Notes under the pieces: generated by a model
What the model was told of the DNA's origin: nothing
The model's input: the letters and a program-made list of their open reading frames with translations, nothing else
Database searches by the model: none
Made by a program: the position numbers and the translations under genes
In this document: one piece after another, positions 40,819 to 53,200 of the stretch
Layout: each line of letters begins with the position of its first letter
How positions within the stretch are numbered: the stretch's first letter is position 1
Assembly (NCBI GenBank): GCA_026874595.1
Contig: CM049318.1
Location: forward strand, 17,096,241-17,160,240
Length of the DNA stretch: 64,000 bases
Source: Sipunculus nudus
Lineage: Eukaryota; Annelida; Sipuncula; Golfingiida; Sipunculidae
Reading direction: 5' to 3'

Positions 40819-40940
40819 GCATTTATTAAGACATAATCCCTTTGCTTACACTTTGCTTATGCTTTGCTTATTCTTTGCTGCATTTATTAAGACATAATCC
40901 CTTTGCTTACACTTTGCTTATGTTTTGCTTATTCTTTGCT
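40819..40940 (+). repeat. 61-bp out-of-register tandem duplication
   Basis: Bases 40819-40879 and 40880-40940 are two copies of the segment from GCATTTATTAAG to ATTCTTTGCT. They differ at one seen position (ATGCTTTGC versus ATGTTTTGC). This is the clearest break of the 375-bp register in the window. It adds 61 bases and is why the 2313- and 20312-base shifts are not multiples of 375. Confidence 0.92.
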
Positions 40941-41413
40941 TACGGCGAAATCATCACTGGAATGACACATTCTCCTAAAAATACACACTGATAGGACCCA
41001 CAGGGACGCAGACGGGTTCCCTGGCTACACAGCAGTTCTGATAAGTGAACTTTAATATCAAAATAAAGGGCAAAATCGTTCAATCAAAATCACAAATTTA
41101 TAACTGTGGTACTTTCAAAAAGTCATTTATTGATTTCTGGGACCCATTTTACCATTTAAACACAATTTACTTATATTGTTATAATATATCTGACATTATT
41201 AGACTCCCGCAAGGTCAATTAATACATTATTTCTTCATAAAATGTTGCAAAAAAAGCATTTATTAAGACATAATCCCTTTGCTTACACTTTGCTTATGCT
41301 TTGCTTATTCTTTGCTTACGGCGAAATCATCACTGGAATGACCCATTTTCCAAAAAATACACGCTGATATGACCCATAGGGACGCAGTAGGGTGCCCTGG
41401 CTACACAGCAGTT

Positions 41414-42853
41414 CCGCTTTGTGAACATCAATATCAAAATAAAGGGCAAAATCGTTCAATCAAAATCACAAATGTATAATTTTGCTACTTTCAAAAAGTC
41501 ATTTATTGATTTCTGGGACCCGTTTTCCTATTTTAACACAATTTACTTACATTGTTATAATATATCTGATATTGTTAGGCTCCCGCAAGGTCAATTAATA
41601 CATTATTTCTTCATAAAATGTTGCAAAAAAGCATTTATTAAGACATAATCCCTTTGCTTACACTTTGCTTATGCTTTGCTTATTCTTTGCTTACGGCGAA
41701 ATCATCACTGGAATGACACATTTTCCTAAAAATACACGCTGATATGACCCATAGGGACGCAGAAGGGTTCCCTGGCTACACAGCACTTCCGCTTTGTGAA
41801 CATTAATATCAAAATATAGGGCAAAATCGTTCAATCAATATCACAAATGTATAATTCTGCTACTTTCAAAAAGTCATTTATTGATTTCTTGGACCTATTT
41901 TCCTGTTTTAACACAATTTACTTACATTGTTATAATATATCTAGGATTATAAGGCTCACGCATGGTCAATTAATACATTATTTCTTCAGAAAATGTGGCA
42001 AAAAAGCATTTATTAAAACATAATCCCTTTGCTTACACTTTATTTATGTTTTGCTTATTCTTTGCTTACGGCGAAATCATCACTGGAATGACACATTTTC
42101 CTAAAAATACACACTGATATGACCCACAGGGACGCAGACGGGTTCCCTGGCTACACAGCAGTTCTGATAAGTGAACTTTAATATCAAAATAAAGGGCAAA
42201 ATCGTTCAATCAAAATCACAAATTTATAACTGTGGTACTTTCAAACAGTCATTTATTGATTTCTGGGACCCATTTTACCATTTAAACACAATTTACTTAT
42301 ATTGTTATAATATATCTGATATTATTAGACTCCCGCAAGGTCAATTAATACATTTTTTCTTCATATAATGTTGCAAAAAAGCATTTATTAAGACATAATC
42401 CATTTGCTAACACTTTATTTATGTTTTGCTCATTCTTTGCTTACGGTGAAATCATCACTGGAATGACACATTTTCCTAAAAATACGCGCTGATATGACCC
42501 ATAGCGACGCAGAAGGGTTCACTGGCTACACAGCACTTCCGCTTTGTGAACATTAATATCAAAATATAGGGCAAAATCGTTCAATTAAAATCACAAATGT
42601 ATAATTCTGCTACTTTCAAAAAGTCATTTATTGATTTCTTGGACCCATTTTCCTATTTTAACACAATTTACTTACATTGTTATAATATATCCGACATTAT
42701 TAGACTCCCGCAAGGTCAATTAATACATTATTTCTTTATAAAATGTTCCAAAAAAGCATTTATTTAGACTTAATCCCTTTGCTTACACTTTGCTTATGCT
42801 TTGCTTATTCTTTGCTTACGGCGAAATCATCACTGGAATGACACATTTTCCTA
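41414..42853 (+). repeat. Four-monomer block, copy 2 of the 2313-base duplication
   Basis: Same order and private marks as 39101-40540. Visible differences are TTGGACCTATTTT at 41890 where copy 1 has TTGGACCCATTTT, and the flanking GCAGTAGGGTG at 41388. The following monomer (42853-43200) is V with ATTTATTTATTTC, TTACGTAC and ACATTATATC, distinct from the V after copy 1. Confidence 0.83.
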
Positions 42854-43703
42854 TAAATACACGCGGATATGAACCATAGGGACACAGAAGGGTGCCCTGG
42901 CTACACAGCACTTCCGCTTTGTGAACATCAATATCAAAATAAAGGGCAAAATCGTTCAATCAAAATCACAAATGTATAATTCTGCTACTTTCAAAAAGTC
43001 ATTTATTTATTTCTGGGACCCGTTTTCCTATGTTAACACAATTTACGTACATTGTTATAATATATCTGATATTATAAGGCTCCCGCAAGGTCAATTTATA
43101 CATTATATCTTCATAAAATGTTGCAAAAAAGCATTTATTAAGACATAATCCCTTTGCTTACACTTTGCTTATGCTTTGCTTATTCTTTGCTTACGGCGAA
43201 ATCATCACTGGAATGACACATTTTCCTAAAAATACACGCTGATATGACCCATAGGGACGCAGAAGGGTTCCCTGGCTACACAGCAGTTCCGCTTTGTGAA
43301 CATTAATATCAAAATAAAGGGCAAAATCGTTCAATCAAAATCACAAATGTATAATTCTCCAACTTAATAAAAGTCATTTATTGATTTCTGGGACCCATTT
43401 TCCAATTTAAACACAATTTTCTTACATTGCTTTAATATTTCTGATAATATTAGAATCCCGCAATATCAATAAATACATTATTTCTTCAGAAAATTGTGCC
43501 AAAAAGCATTTATTAAGACATAATCCCTTTGCTTACACTTTATTTATGTTTTGCTTATTCTTTGCTTACGGTGAAATCATCACTGGAATGACACATTTTC
43601 CTAAAAATACACGCTGATAGGACCCATAGGGACGCAGAAGGGTTCATTGGCTACACAGCACTTCCGCTTTGTGAACATTAATATCAAGTTAAAGGGCAAA
43701 ATC

Positions 43704-46700
43704 GATCAATCAAAATCACAAATGTATAATTCTGCTACTTTCAAAAAGTCATTTATTGATTTCTGGGACCCAGTTTCCTATTTAAACACAATTTACTTAC
43801 TTTGTTATAATATATCTGACATTATTAGACTCCCGCAAGGTCAATTAATACATTATTTCTTCATAAAATGTTGCAAAAAAAGCATTTATTAAGACATAAT
43901 CCCTTTGCTTACACTTTGCTGATGCTTTGCTTATTCTTTGCTTACGGCGAAATAATCACTGGAATGACACATTTTCCTAAAATTACACGCTGATATGACC
44001 CATAGGGACGCAGAAGGGTGCCCTGGCTACACAGCAGTTCCGCTTTGTGAACATCAATATCAAAATAAAGGGCAAAATCGTTCAATCAAAATCACAAATG
44101 TATAATTTTGCTACTTTCAAAAAGTCATTTATTGATTTCTGGGACCCGTTTTCCTATTTTAACACAATTTACTTACATTGTTATAATATATCTGATATTA
44201 TTAGGCTCCCTCATGGTCAATTAATACATTATTTCTTGATAAAATGTTCCAAAAAAGCATTTATTAAGACTTAATCCTTTGCGTAGACTTTGCTTATGCT
44301 TTGCTTATTCTTTGCTTACGGCGAAATCATCACTGGAATGACACATTTTCCTAAAAATACACGCGGATATGACCCATAGGGACGCAGAAGGGTGCCCTGG
44401 CTACACAGCAGTTCCGCTTTGTGAACATCAATATCAAAATAAAGGACAAAATCGTTCAATCAAAATCACAAATGTATAACTGTGGTACTTTCAAAAAGTC
44501 ATTTATTGATTTCTGGGACCCATTTTTCCATTTAAACACAATTTACTTACATTGTTATAATATATCTGATATTATTAGACTCCCGCAAGGTCAATTTATA
44601 CATTATTTCTTCATAAAATGTTGCAAAAAAGCATTTATTAAGACAATCCATTTACTTACACTTTATTTATGTTTTGCTTATTCTTTGCTTACGGTGAAAT
44701 CATCACTGGAATGAGACATTTTCCTAAAAATACACGCTGATAGGACCCATAGGGACGCAGAAGGGTTCATTGGCTACACAGCACTTCCGCTTTGTGAACA
44801 TTAATATCAAATTAAAGGGCAAAATCGATCAATCAAAATCACTAATGTATAATTCTGCTACTTTCAAAAAGTCATTTATTGATTTCTGGGACCCAGTTTC
44901 CTATTTAAACACAATTTACTTACATTGTTATAATATATATGACATTATTAAACTCTCGCAAGGTCAAATAATACATTATTTCTTCAGAAAATGTTGCAAA
45001 AAAGCATTTATTAAGACATAATCCCTTTGCTTACACTTTGCTTATGCTTTGCTTATTCTTTGCTTACGGCGAAATCATCACTGGAATGACACATTTTCCT
45101 AAAAATGCACGCTGATATGACCCATAGGGGCGCAGAAGGTTTCCCAGGCTACACAGCAGTTCCGCTTTTTGAACATTAATATCAAAATAAAGGACAAAAT
45201 CGTTCAATCAAAATCACAAATGTATAATTCTCCTACTTAATAAAAGTCATTTATTGATTTCTGGGACCCATTTTACCATTTAAACACAATTTTCTTACAT
45301 TGCTTTAATATTTCTGACATTATTAGACTCCCGCAAGGTCAATTAATACATTATTTCTTCAGAAAATGTTGCAAAAAAGCATTTATTAAGACATAATCCC
45401 TTTGCTTACACTTTGCTTATGCTTTGCTTATTCTTTGCTTACGGCGAAATCATCACTGGAATGACACATTTTCCTAAAAATACACCCTGATATGACCCAT
45501 AGGGACGCAGAAGGGTGCCCTGGCTACACAGCAGTTCTGCTTTGTGAACATCAATATCAAAATAAAGGGCAAAATCGTTCAATCAAAATCACAAATGTAT
45601 AATTCTGCTACTCTCAAAAAGTCATTTATTGATTTCTGGGACCCGTTTTCCTATTTTAACACAATTTACTTACATTGTTATAATATATCTGATACTATTA
45701 GGCTCACGCAAGGTCAATTAATACATTATTTCTTCAGAAAATGTTGCAAAAAAGCATTTATTAAGACATAATCCCTTTGCGTAGACTTTGCGTATGCTTT
45801 GCTTATTCTTTGCTTACGGCGAAATCATCACTGTAATGACACATTTTCCTAAAAATACACACTGATATGTCTCATAGGGACGCAGACGGGTTCCCTGGCT
45901 ACACAGCAGTTCTGCTTTGTGAACATTAATATCAAATTAAAGGGCAAAATCGATCAATCAAAATCACAAATGTATAATTCTGCTACTTTCAAAAAGTCAT
46001 TTATTGATTTCTGGGACCCGGTTTCCTATTTTAACACAATTTACCTTCATTGTTATAATATATATGACATTATTAGACTCCCGCAAGGTCAATTAAATTA
46101 TTATTCCTTCAGAAAATGTTGCAAAAAAGCATTTATTAAGACATAATCCCTTTGCTTACACTTTGCTTATTCTTTGCTTATTCTTTGCTTACGGCGAAAT
46201 CATCACTGGAATGACACATTTTCCTAAAAATACACGCTGATATGACCCATAGGGACGCAGAAGGGTTCCCTGGCTACACAGCACTTCCGCTTTGTGAACA
46301 TTAATATCAAAATATAGGGCAAAATCGTTCAATCAATATCACAAATGTATAATTCTGCTACTTTCAAAAAGTCATTTATTGATTTCTTGGACCCATTTTC
46401 CTGTTTTAACACAATTTACTTACATTGTTATAATATATCTAGGATTATAAGGCTCACGCATGGTCAATTAATACATTATTTCTTCAGAAAATGTGGCAAA
46501 AAAGCATTTATTAAAACATAATCCCTTTGCTTACACTTTATTTATGTTTTGCTTATTCTTTGCTTACGGCGAAATCATCACTGGAATGACACATTTTCCT
46601 AAAAATACACACTGATATGACCCACAGGGACGCAGACGGGTTCCCTGGCTACACAGCAGTTCTGATAAGTGAACTTTAATATCAAAATAAAGGGCAAAAT

Positions 46701-48202
46701 CGTTCAATCAAAATCACAAATTTATAACTGTGGTACTTTCAAACAGTCATTTATTGATTTCTGGGACCCATTTTACCATTTAAACACAATTTACTTATAT
46801 TGTTATAATAAATCTGATATTATTAGACTCCCGCAAGGTCAATTAATACATTTTTTCTTCATATAATGTTGCAAAAAAGCATTTATTAAGACATAATCCA
46901 TTTGCTAACACTTTATTTATGTTTTGCTCATTCTTTGCTTACGGTGAAATCATCACTGGAATGACACATTTTCCTAAAAATACGCGCTGATATGACCCAT
47001 AGCGACGCAGAAGGGTTCACTGGCTACACAGCACTTCCGCTTTGTGAACATTAATATCAAAATATAGGGCAAAATCGTTCAATTAAAATCACAAATGTAT
47101 AATTCTGCTACTTTCAAAAAGTCATTTATTGATTTCTTGGACCCATTTTCCTATTTTAACACAATTTACTTACATTGTTATAATATATCCGACATTATTA
47201 GACTCCCGCAAGGTCAATTAATACATTATTTCTTTATAAAATGTTCCAAAAAAGCATTTATTTAGACTTAATCCCTTTGCTTACACTTTGCTTATGCTTT
47301 GCTTATTCTTTGCTTACGGCGAAATCATCACTGGAATGACACATTTTCCTAAAAATACACGCTGATATGACCCATAGGGACGCAGAAGGGTGCCCTGGCT
47401 ACACAGCAGTTCCGCTTTGTGAACATCAATATCAAAATAAAGGGCAAAATCGTTCAATCAAAATCACAAATTTATAACTGTGGTACTTTCAAAAAGTCAT
47501 TTATTGATTTCTGGGACCCATTTTACCATTTAAACACAATTTACTTATATTGTTATAATATATTTGACATTATTAGACTCCCGCAAGGTCAATTAATACA
47601 TTATTTCTTCATAAAATGTTGCAAAAAAGCATTTATTAAGACATAATCCCTTTGCTTACACTTTGCTGATGCTTTGCTTATTCTTTGCTTACGGCGAAAT
47701 CATCACTGGAATGACACATTTTCCTAAAAATACACGCTGATATGACCCATAGGGACGCAGAAGGGTGCCCTGGCTACACAGCAGTTCCGCTTTGTGAACA
47801 TCAATATCAAAATAAAGGGCAAAATCGTTCAATCAAAATCACAAATGTTTGTTCTGCTACTTTTAAAAAGTCATTTATTGATTTCTGGGACCCGTTTTCC
47901 TATGTTAACACAATTCACTTACATTGTTATAATATATCTGATATTATTAGGCTCCCGCAAGGTCAATTAATACATTATTTCTTCATAAAATGTTGCAAAA
48001 AAGCATTTATTAAGACATAATCCCTTTGCTTACACTTTGCTTATGCTTTGCTTATTCTTTGCTTACGGCGAAATCATCACTGGAATGACACATTTTCCTA
48101 AAAATACACCCTGATATGACCCATAGGGACGCAGAAGGGTTCCCTGGCTACACAGCACTTCCGCTTTGTGAACATTAATATCAAAATATAGGGCAAAATC
48201 GT
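43704..48202 (+). repeat. 12-monomer tandem duplication, copy 1
   Basis: A 4497-base unit containing P, V-like, H, P2, N2, T, P2, F, H, F, H and V monomers. It begins in the P monomer with CAAGTTAAAGG at 43687-43697. Private marks are CTCCCTCATGG near 44211, AATCCTTTGCGTAG near 44274 (two bases lost), and AAGACAATCC near 44641 (two bases lost, which lengthens an open frame to 97 codons). Confidence 0.84.
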
Positions 48203-50141
48203 TCAATCAAAATCACAAATGTATAATTCTGCTACTTTCAAAAAGTCATTTATTGATTTCTGGGACCCAGTTTCCTATTTAAACACAATTTACTTACTTT
48301 GTTATAATATATCTGACATTATTAGACTCCCGCAAGGTCAATTAATACATTATTTCTTCATAAAATGTTGCAAAAAAAGCATTTATTAAGACATAATCCC
48401 TTTGCTTACACTTTGCTGATGCTTTGCTTATTCTTTGCTTACGGCGAAATAATCACTGGAATGACACATTTTCCTAAAATTACACGCTGATATGACCCAT
48501 AGGGACGCAGAAGGGTGCCCTGGCTGCACAGCAGTTCCGCTTTGTGAACATCAATATCAAAACAAAGGGCAAAATCGTTCAATCAAAATCACAAATGTAT
48601 AATTTTGCTACTTTCAAAAAGTCATTTATTGATTTCTGGGACCCGTTTTCCTATTTTAACACAATTTACTTACATTGTTATAATATATCTGATATTATTA
48701 GGCTCCCTCATGGTCAATTAATACATTATTTCTTGATAAAATGTTCCAAAAAAGCATTTATTAAGACTTAATCCTTTGCGTAGACTTTGCTTATGCTTTG
48801 CTTATTCTTTGCTTACGGCGAAATCATCACTGGAATGACACATTTTCCTAAAAATACACGCGGATATGACCCATAGGGACGCAGAAGGGTGCCCTGGCTA
48901 CACAGCAGTTCCGCTTTGTGAACATCAATATCAAAATAAAGGACAAAATCGTTCAATCAAAATCACAAATGTATAACTGTGGTACTTTCAAAAAGTCATT
49001 TATTGATTTCTGGGACCCATTTTTCCATTTAAACACAATTTACTTACATTGTTATAATATATCTGATATTATTAGACTCCCGCAAGGTCAATTTATACAT
49101 TATTTCTTCATAAAATGTTGCAAAAAAGCATTTATTAAGACAATCCATTTACTTACACTTTATTTATGTTTTGCTTATTCTTTGCTTACGGTGAAATCAT
49201 CACTGGAATGAGACATTTTCCTAAAAATACACGCTGATAGGACCCATAGGGACGCAGAAGGGTTCATTGGCTACACAGCACTTCCGCTTTGTGAACATTA
49301 ATATCAAATTAAAGGGCAAAATCGATCAATCAAAATCACAAATGTATAATTCTGCTACTTTCAAAAAGTCATTTATTGATTTCTGGGACCCAGTTTCCTA
49401 TTTAAACACAATTTACTTACATTGTTATAATATATATGACATTATTAAACTCTCGCAAGGTCAAATAATACATTATTTCTTCAGAAAATGTTGCAAAAAA
49501 GCATTTATTAAGACATAATCCCTTTGCTTACACTTTGCTTATGCTTTGCTTATTCTTTGCTTACGGCGAAATCATCACTGGAATGACACATTTTCCTAAA
49601 AATGCACGCTGATATGACCCATAGGGGCGCAGAAGGTTTCCCAGGCTACACAGCAGTTCCGCTTTTTGAACATTAATATCAAAATAAAGGACAAAATCGT
49701 TCAATCAAAATCACAAATGTATAATTCTCCTACTTAATAAAAGTCATTTATTGATTTCTGGGACCCATTTTACCATTTAAACACAATTTTCTTACATTGC
49801 TTTAATATTTCTGACATTATTAGACTCCCGCAAGGTCAATTAATACATTATTTCTTCAGAAAATGTTGCAAAAAAGCATTTATTAAGACATAATCCCTTT
49901 GCTTACACTTTGCTTATGCTTTGCTTATTCTTTGCTTACGGCGAAATCATCACTGGAATGACACATTTTCCTAAAAATACACCCTGATATGACCCATAGG
50001 GACGCAGAAGGGTGCCCTGGCTACACAGCAGTTCTGCTTTGTGAACATCAATATCAAAATAAAGGGCAAAATCGTTCAATCAAAATCACAAATGTATAAT
50101 TCTGCTACTCTCAAAAAGTCATTTATTGATTTCTGGGACCC
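48203..50141 (+). repeat. 12-monomer duplication, copy 2, interrupted after ~5 monomers
   Basis: Matches 43706-45644 at shift 4497, then stops in the 28-base tract 50114-50141, where the array switches to sequence of the 29802-29829 type. The left junction lies between the mismatch at 48202 and the P-specific TTCTGGG at 48262. The 5-monomer copy shows that the 4497-base event came before the 20312-base event. Confidence 0.85.
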
Positions 50142-50268
50142 ATTTTTCAATTTAAACACAATTTTCTTTCATTGCTTTAATATTTCTGATATTATTAGAA
50201 TCCCGCAATGTCAATTAATACATTATTTCTTCAGAAATTGGTGCCAAAAAGCATTTATTAAGACATAA
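50041..50268 (+). repeat. Chimeric monomer at the 20.3-kb duplication junction
   Basis: Its first part has CTACTCTCAAAAAG as in the T monomer at 45544. From CCCATTTTTCAATTT onward it is identical to the N monomer at 29821. The switch falls in the shared tract AAAAGTC...GGGACCC, 50114-50141. The fusion keeps the 375-bp register and leaves a new 75-codon open frame not found elsewhere in the window. Confidence 0.9.
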
Positions 50269-53200
50269 TCCCTTTGCTTACACTTTATTTATGTTTTGCT
50301 TATTCTTTGCTTACGGCGAAATCATCACTGGAATGACACATTTTCCTAAAAATACACACTGATATGACTCACAGGGACGCAGACGGGTTCCCTGGCTACA
50401 CAGCAATTCTGATTAGTGAACTTTAATATCAAAATAAAGGGCAAAATCGTTCAATCAAAATCACAAATGTATAACTGTGGTACTTTCAAAAAGTCATTTA
50501 TTGATTTCTGGGACCCGTTTTCCTATTTTAACACAATTTACTTACATTGTTATAATATATCTGATATTATTAGGCTCCCGCAAGGTCAATTTATACATTA
50601 TTTCTTCATAAAATGTTGCAAAAAAGCATTTATTAAGACATAATCCCTTTGCTTACACTTTGCTTATGCTTTGCTTATTCTTTGCTTACGGCGAAATCAT
50701 CACTGGAATGACACATTTTCATAAAAATACACGCTGATATGACCCATAGGGACGCAGAAGGTTTCCCTGGCTACACAGCAGTTCCGCTTTGTGAACATTA
50801 ATATCAAAATAAAGGGCAAAATCGTTCAATCAAAATCACAAATGTATAATTTTCCTACTTAATAAAAGTCATTTATTGATTTCTGGGACCCATTTTTCAA
50901 TTTAAACACAATTTTCTTTCATTGCTTTAATATTTCTGATATTATTAGAATCCCGCAATGTCAATTAATACATTATTTCTTCAGAAATTGGTGCCAAAAA
51001 GCATTTATTAAGACATAATCCCTTTGCTTACACTTTATTTATGTTTTGCTTATTCTTTGCTTACGGCGAAATCATCACTGGAATGACACATTTTCCTAAA
51101 AATACACACTGATATGACCCACAGGGACGCAGACGGGTTCCCTGGCTACACAGCAGTTCTGATTAGTGAACTTTAATATCAAAATAAAGGGCAAAATCGT
51201 TCAATCAAAATCACAAATGTATAACTGTGGTACTTTCAAAAAGTCATTTATTGATTTCTGGGACCCATTTTACCATTGAAACACAATTTACTTATATTGT
51301 TATAATATATCTGATATTATTAGACTCCCGCAAGGTCAATTAATACATTATTTCTTCATAAAATGTTGCAAAAAAGCATTTATTAAGACATAATCCCTTT
51401 GCTTACACTTTGCTTATGCTTTGCTTATTCTTTGCTTACGGCGAAATCATCACTGGAATGACACATTTTCCTAAAAAATACACGCTGATGTGACCCATAG
51501 GGACGCAGAAGGGTGCCCTGGCTACACAGCAGTTCCGCTTTGTGAAAATCAATATCAAAATAAAGGGCGAAATCGTTCAATCAAAATCACAAATGTATAA
51601 TTCTGCTACTTTCAAAAAGTCATTTATTGATTTCTGGGACCCGTTTTCCTATGTTAACACAATTTACTTACATTGCTATTATATATCTGATATTATTAGG
51701 CTCCCGCAAGGTCAATTTATACATTATTTCTTCATAAAATGTTGCAAAAAAGCATTGATTAAGACTTAATCCCTTTGCTTACACTCTGCTTATGCTTTGC
51801 TTATTCTTTGCTTACGGCGAAATCATCACTGGAATGACACATTTTCCTAAAAATACACGCTGGTATGACCCATAGGGACGCACAAGGGTTCCCTGGCTAC
51901 ACAGCAGTTCCGCTTTGTGAATATTAATATCAAAATAAAGGGCAAAATCGTTCAATCAAAATCACAAATGTATAATTCTCCTACTTAATAAAAGTCATTT
52001 CTTGATTTCTGGGACCCATTTTCCAATTTAAACACAATTTTCTTACATTGCTTTAATATTTCTGATATTATTAGAATCCCGCAATGTCAATTAATACATT
52101 ATTTCTTAAGAAAATGGTGCCAAAAAGCATTTATTAAGACATAATCCCTTTGCTTACACTTTATTTATGTTTTGCTTATTCATTGCTTACGGCGAAATCA
52201 TCACTGGAATGACACATTTTCCTAAAAATACACACTGATATGACCCACAGGGACGCAGACGGGTTCCCTGGCTACACAGCAGTTCTGATTAGTGAACTTT
52301 AATATCAAAATAAAGGGCAAAATCGTTCAATCAAAATCACAAATGTATAACTGTGGTACTTTCAAAAAGTCATTTATTGATTTCTGGGACCCATTTTACC
52401 ATTTAAACACAATTTTCTTATATTGTTATAATATATCTGATATTATTAGACTCCCGCAAGGTCAATTAATACATTATTTCTTCATAAAATGTTGCAAAAA
52501 AGCATTTATTAAGACATAATCCATTTACTTACACTTTATATATGTTTTGCTTATTCTTTGCTTACGGCGAAATCATCACTGGAATGAGACATTTTCCTAA
52601 AAATACACGCTGATATGACCCATAGGGACGCAGAAGGGTTCACTGGCTACACAGCACTTCCGCTTTGTGAACATTAATATCAAAATAAAGGGCAAAATCG
52701 TTCAATCAAAATCAAATGTATAATTTTGTTACCTTCAAAAAGTCATTTATTGATTTCTTGGACCCATTTTCCTATTTTAACACAATTTACTTACATTGCT
52801 ATAATATATCAGACATTATTAGACACCCGAAAGTTCAATTAATACATTATTTCTTCATAAAATGTTGCAAAAAAAGCATTTATTAAGACATAATCCCTTT
52901 GCTTACACTTTATTTATGTTTTGCTTATTCATTGCTTACGGCGAAATCATCACTGGAATGACACATTTTCCTAAAAATACACGCTGATATGACCCATAGG
53001 GACGCAGAAGGGTTCACTGGCTACACAGCACTTCCGCTTTGTGAACATTAATATCAAAATAAAGGGCAAAAATCGATCAATCAAAATCACAAATGTATAA
53101 TTCTGCTACTTTCAAAAAGTCATTTATTGATTTCTGGGACCCGTTTTCCTATGTTAACACAATTTACTTACATTGCTATAATATATCTGATATTATTAGG

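Noticed and set aside
44421-49518. Longer frames of 97 and 83 codons near 44421, 44770, 48918 and 49267 as genes
   Set aside because: The longer length comes from a two-base deletion (AAGACAATCC) or from an ATG created by CATTGGC; both are ordinary monomer variants in the array.
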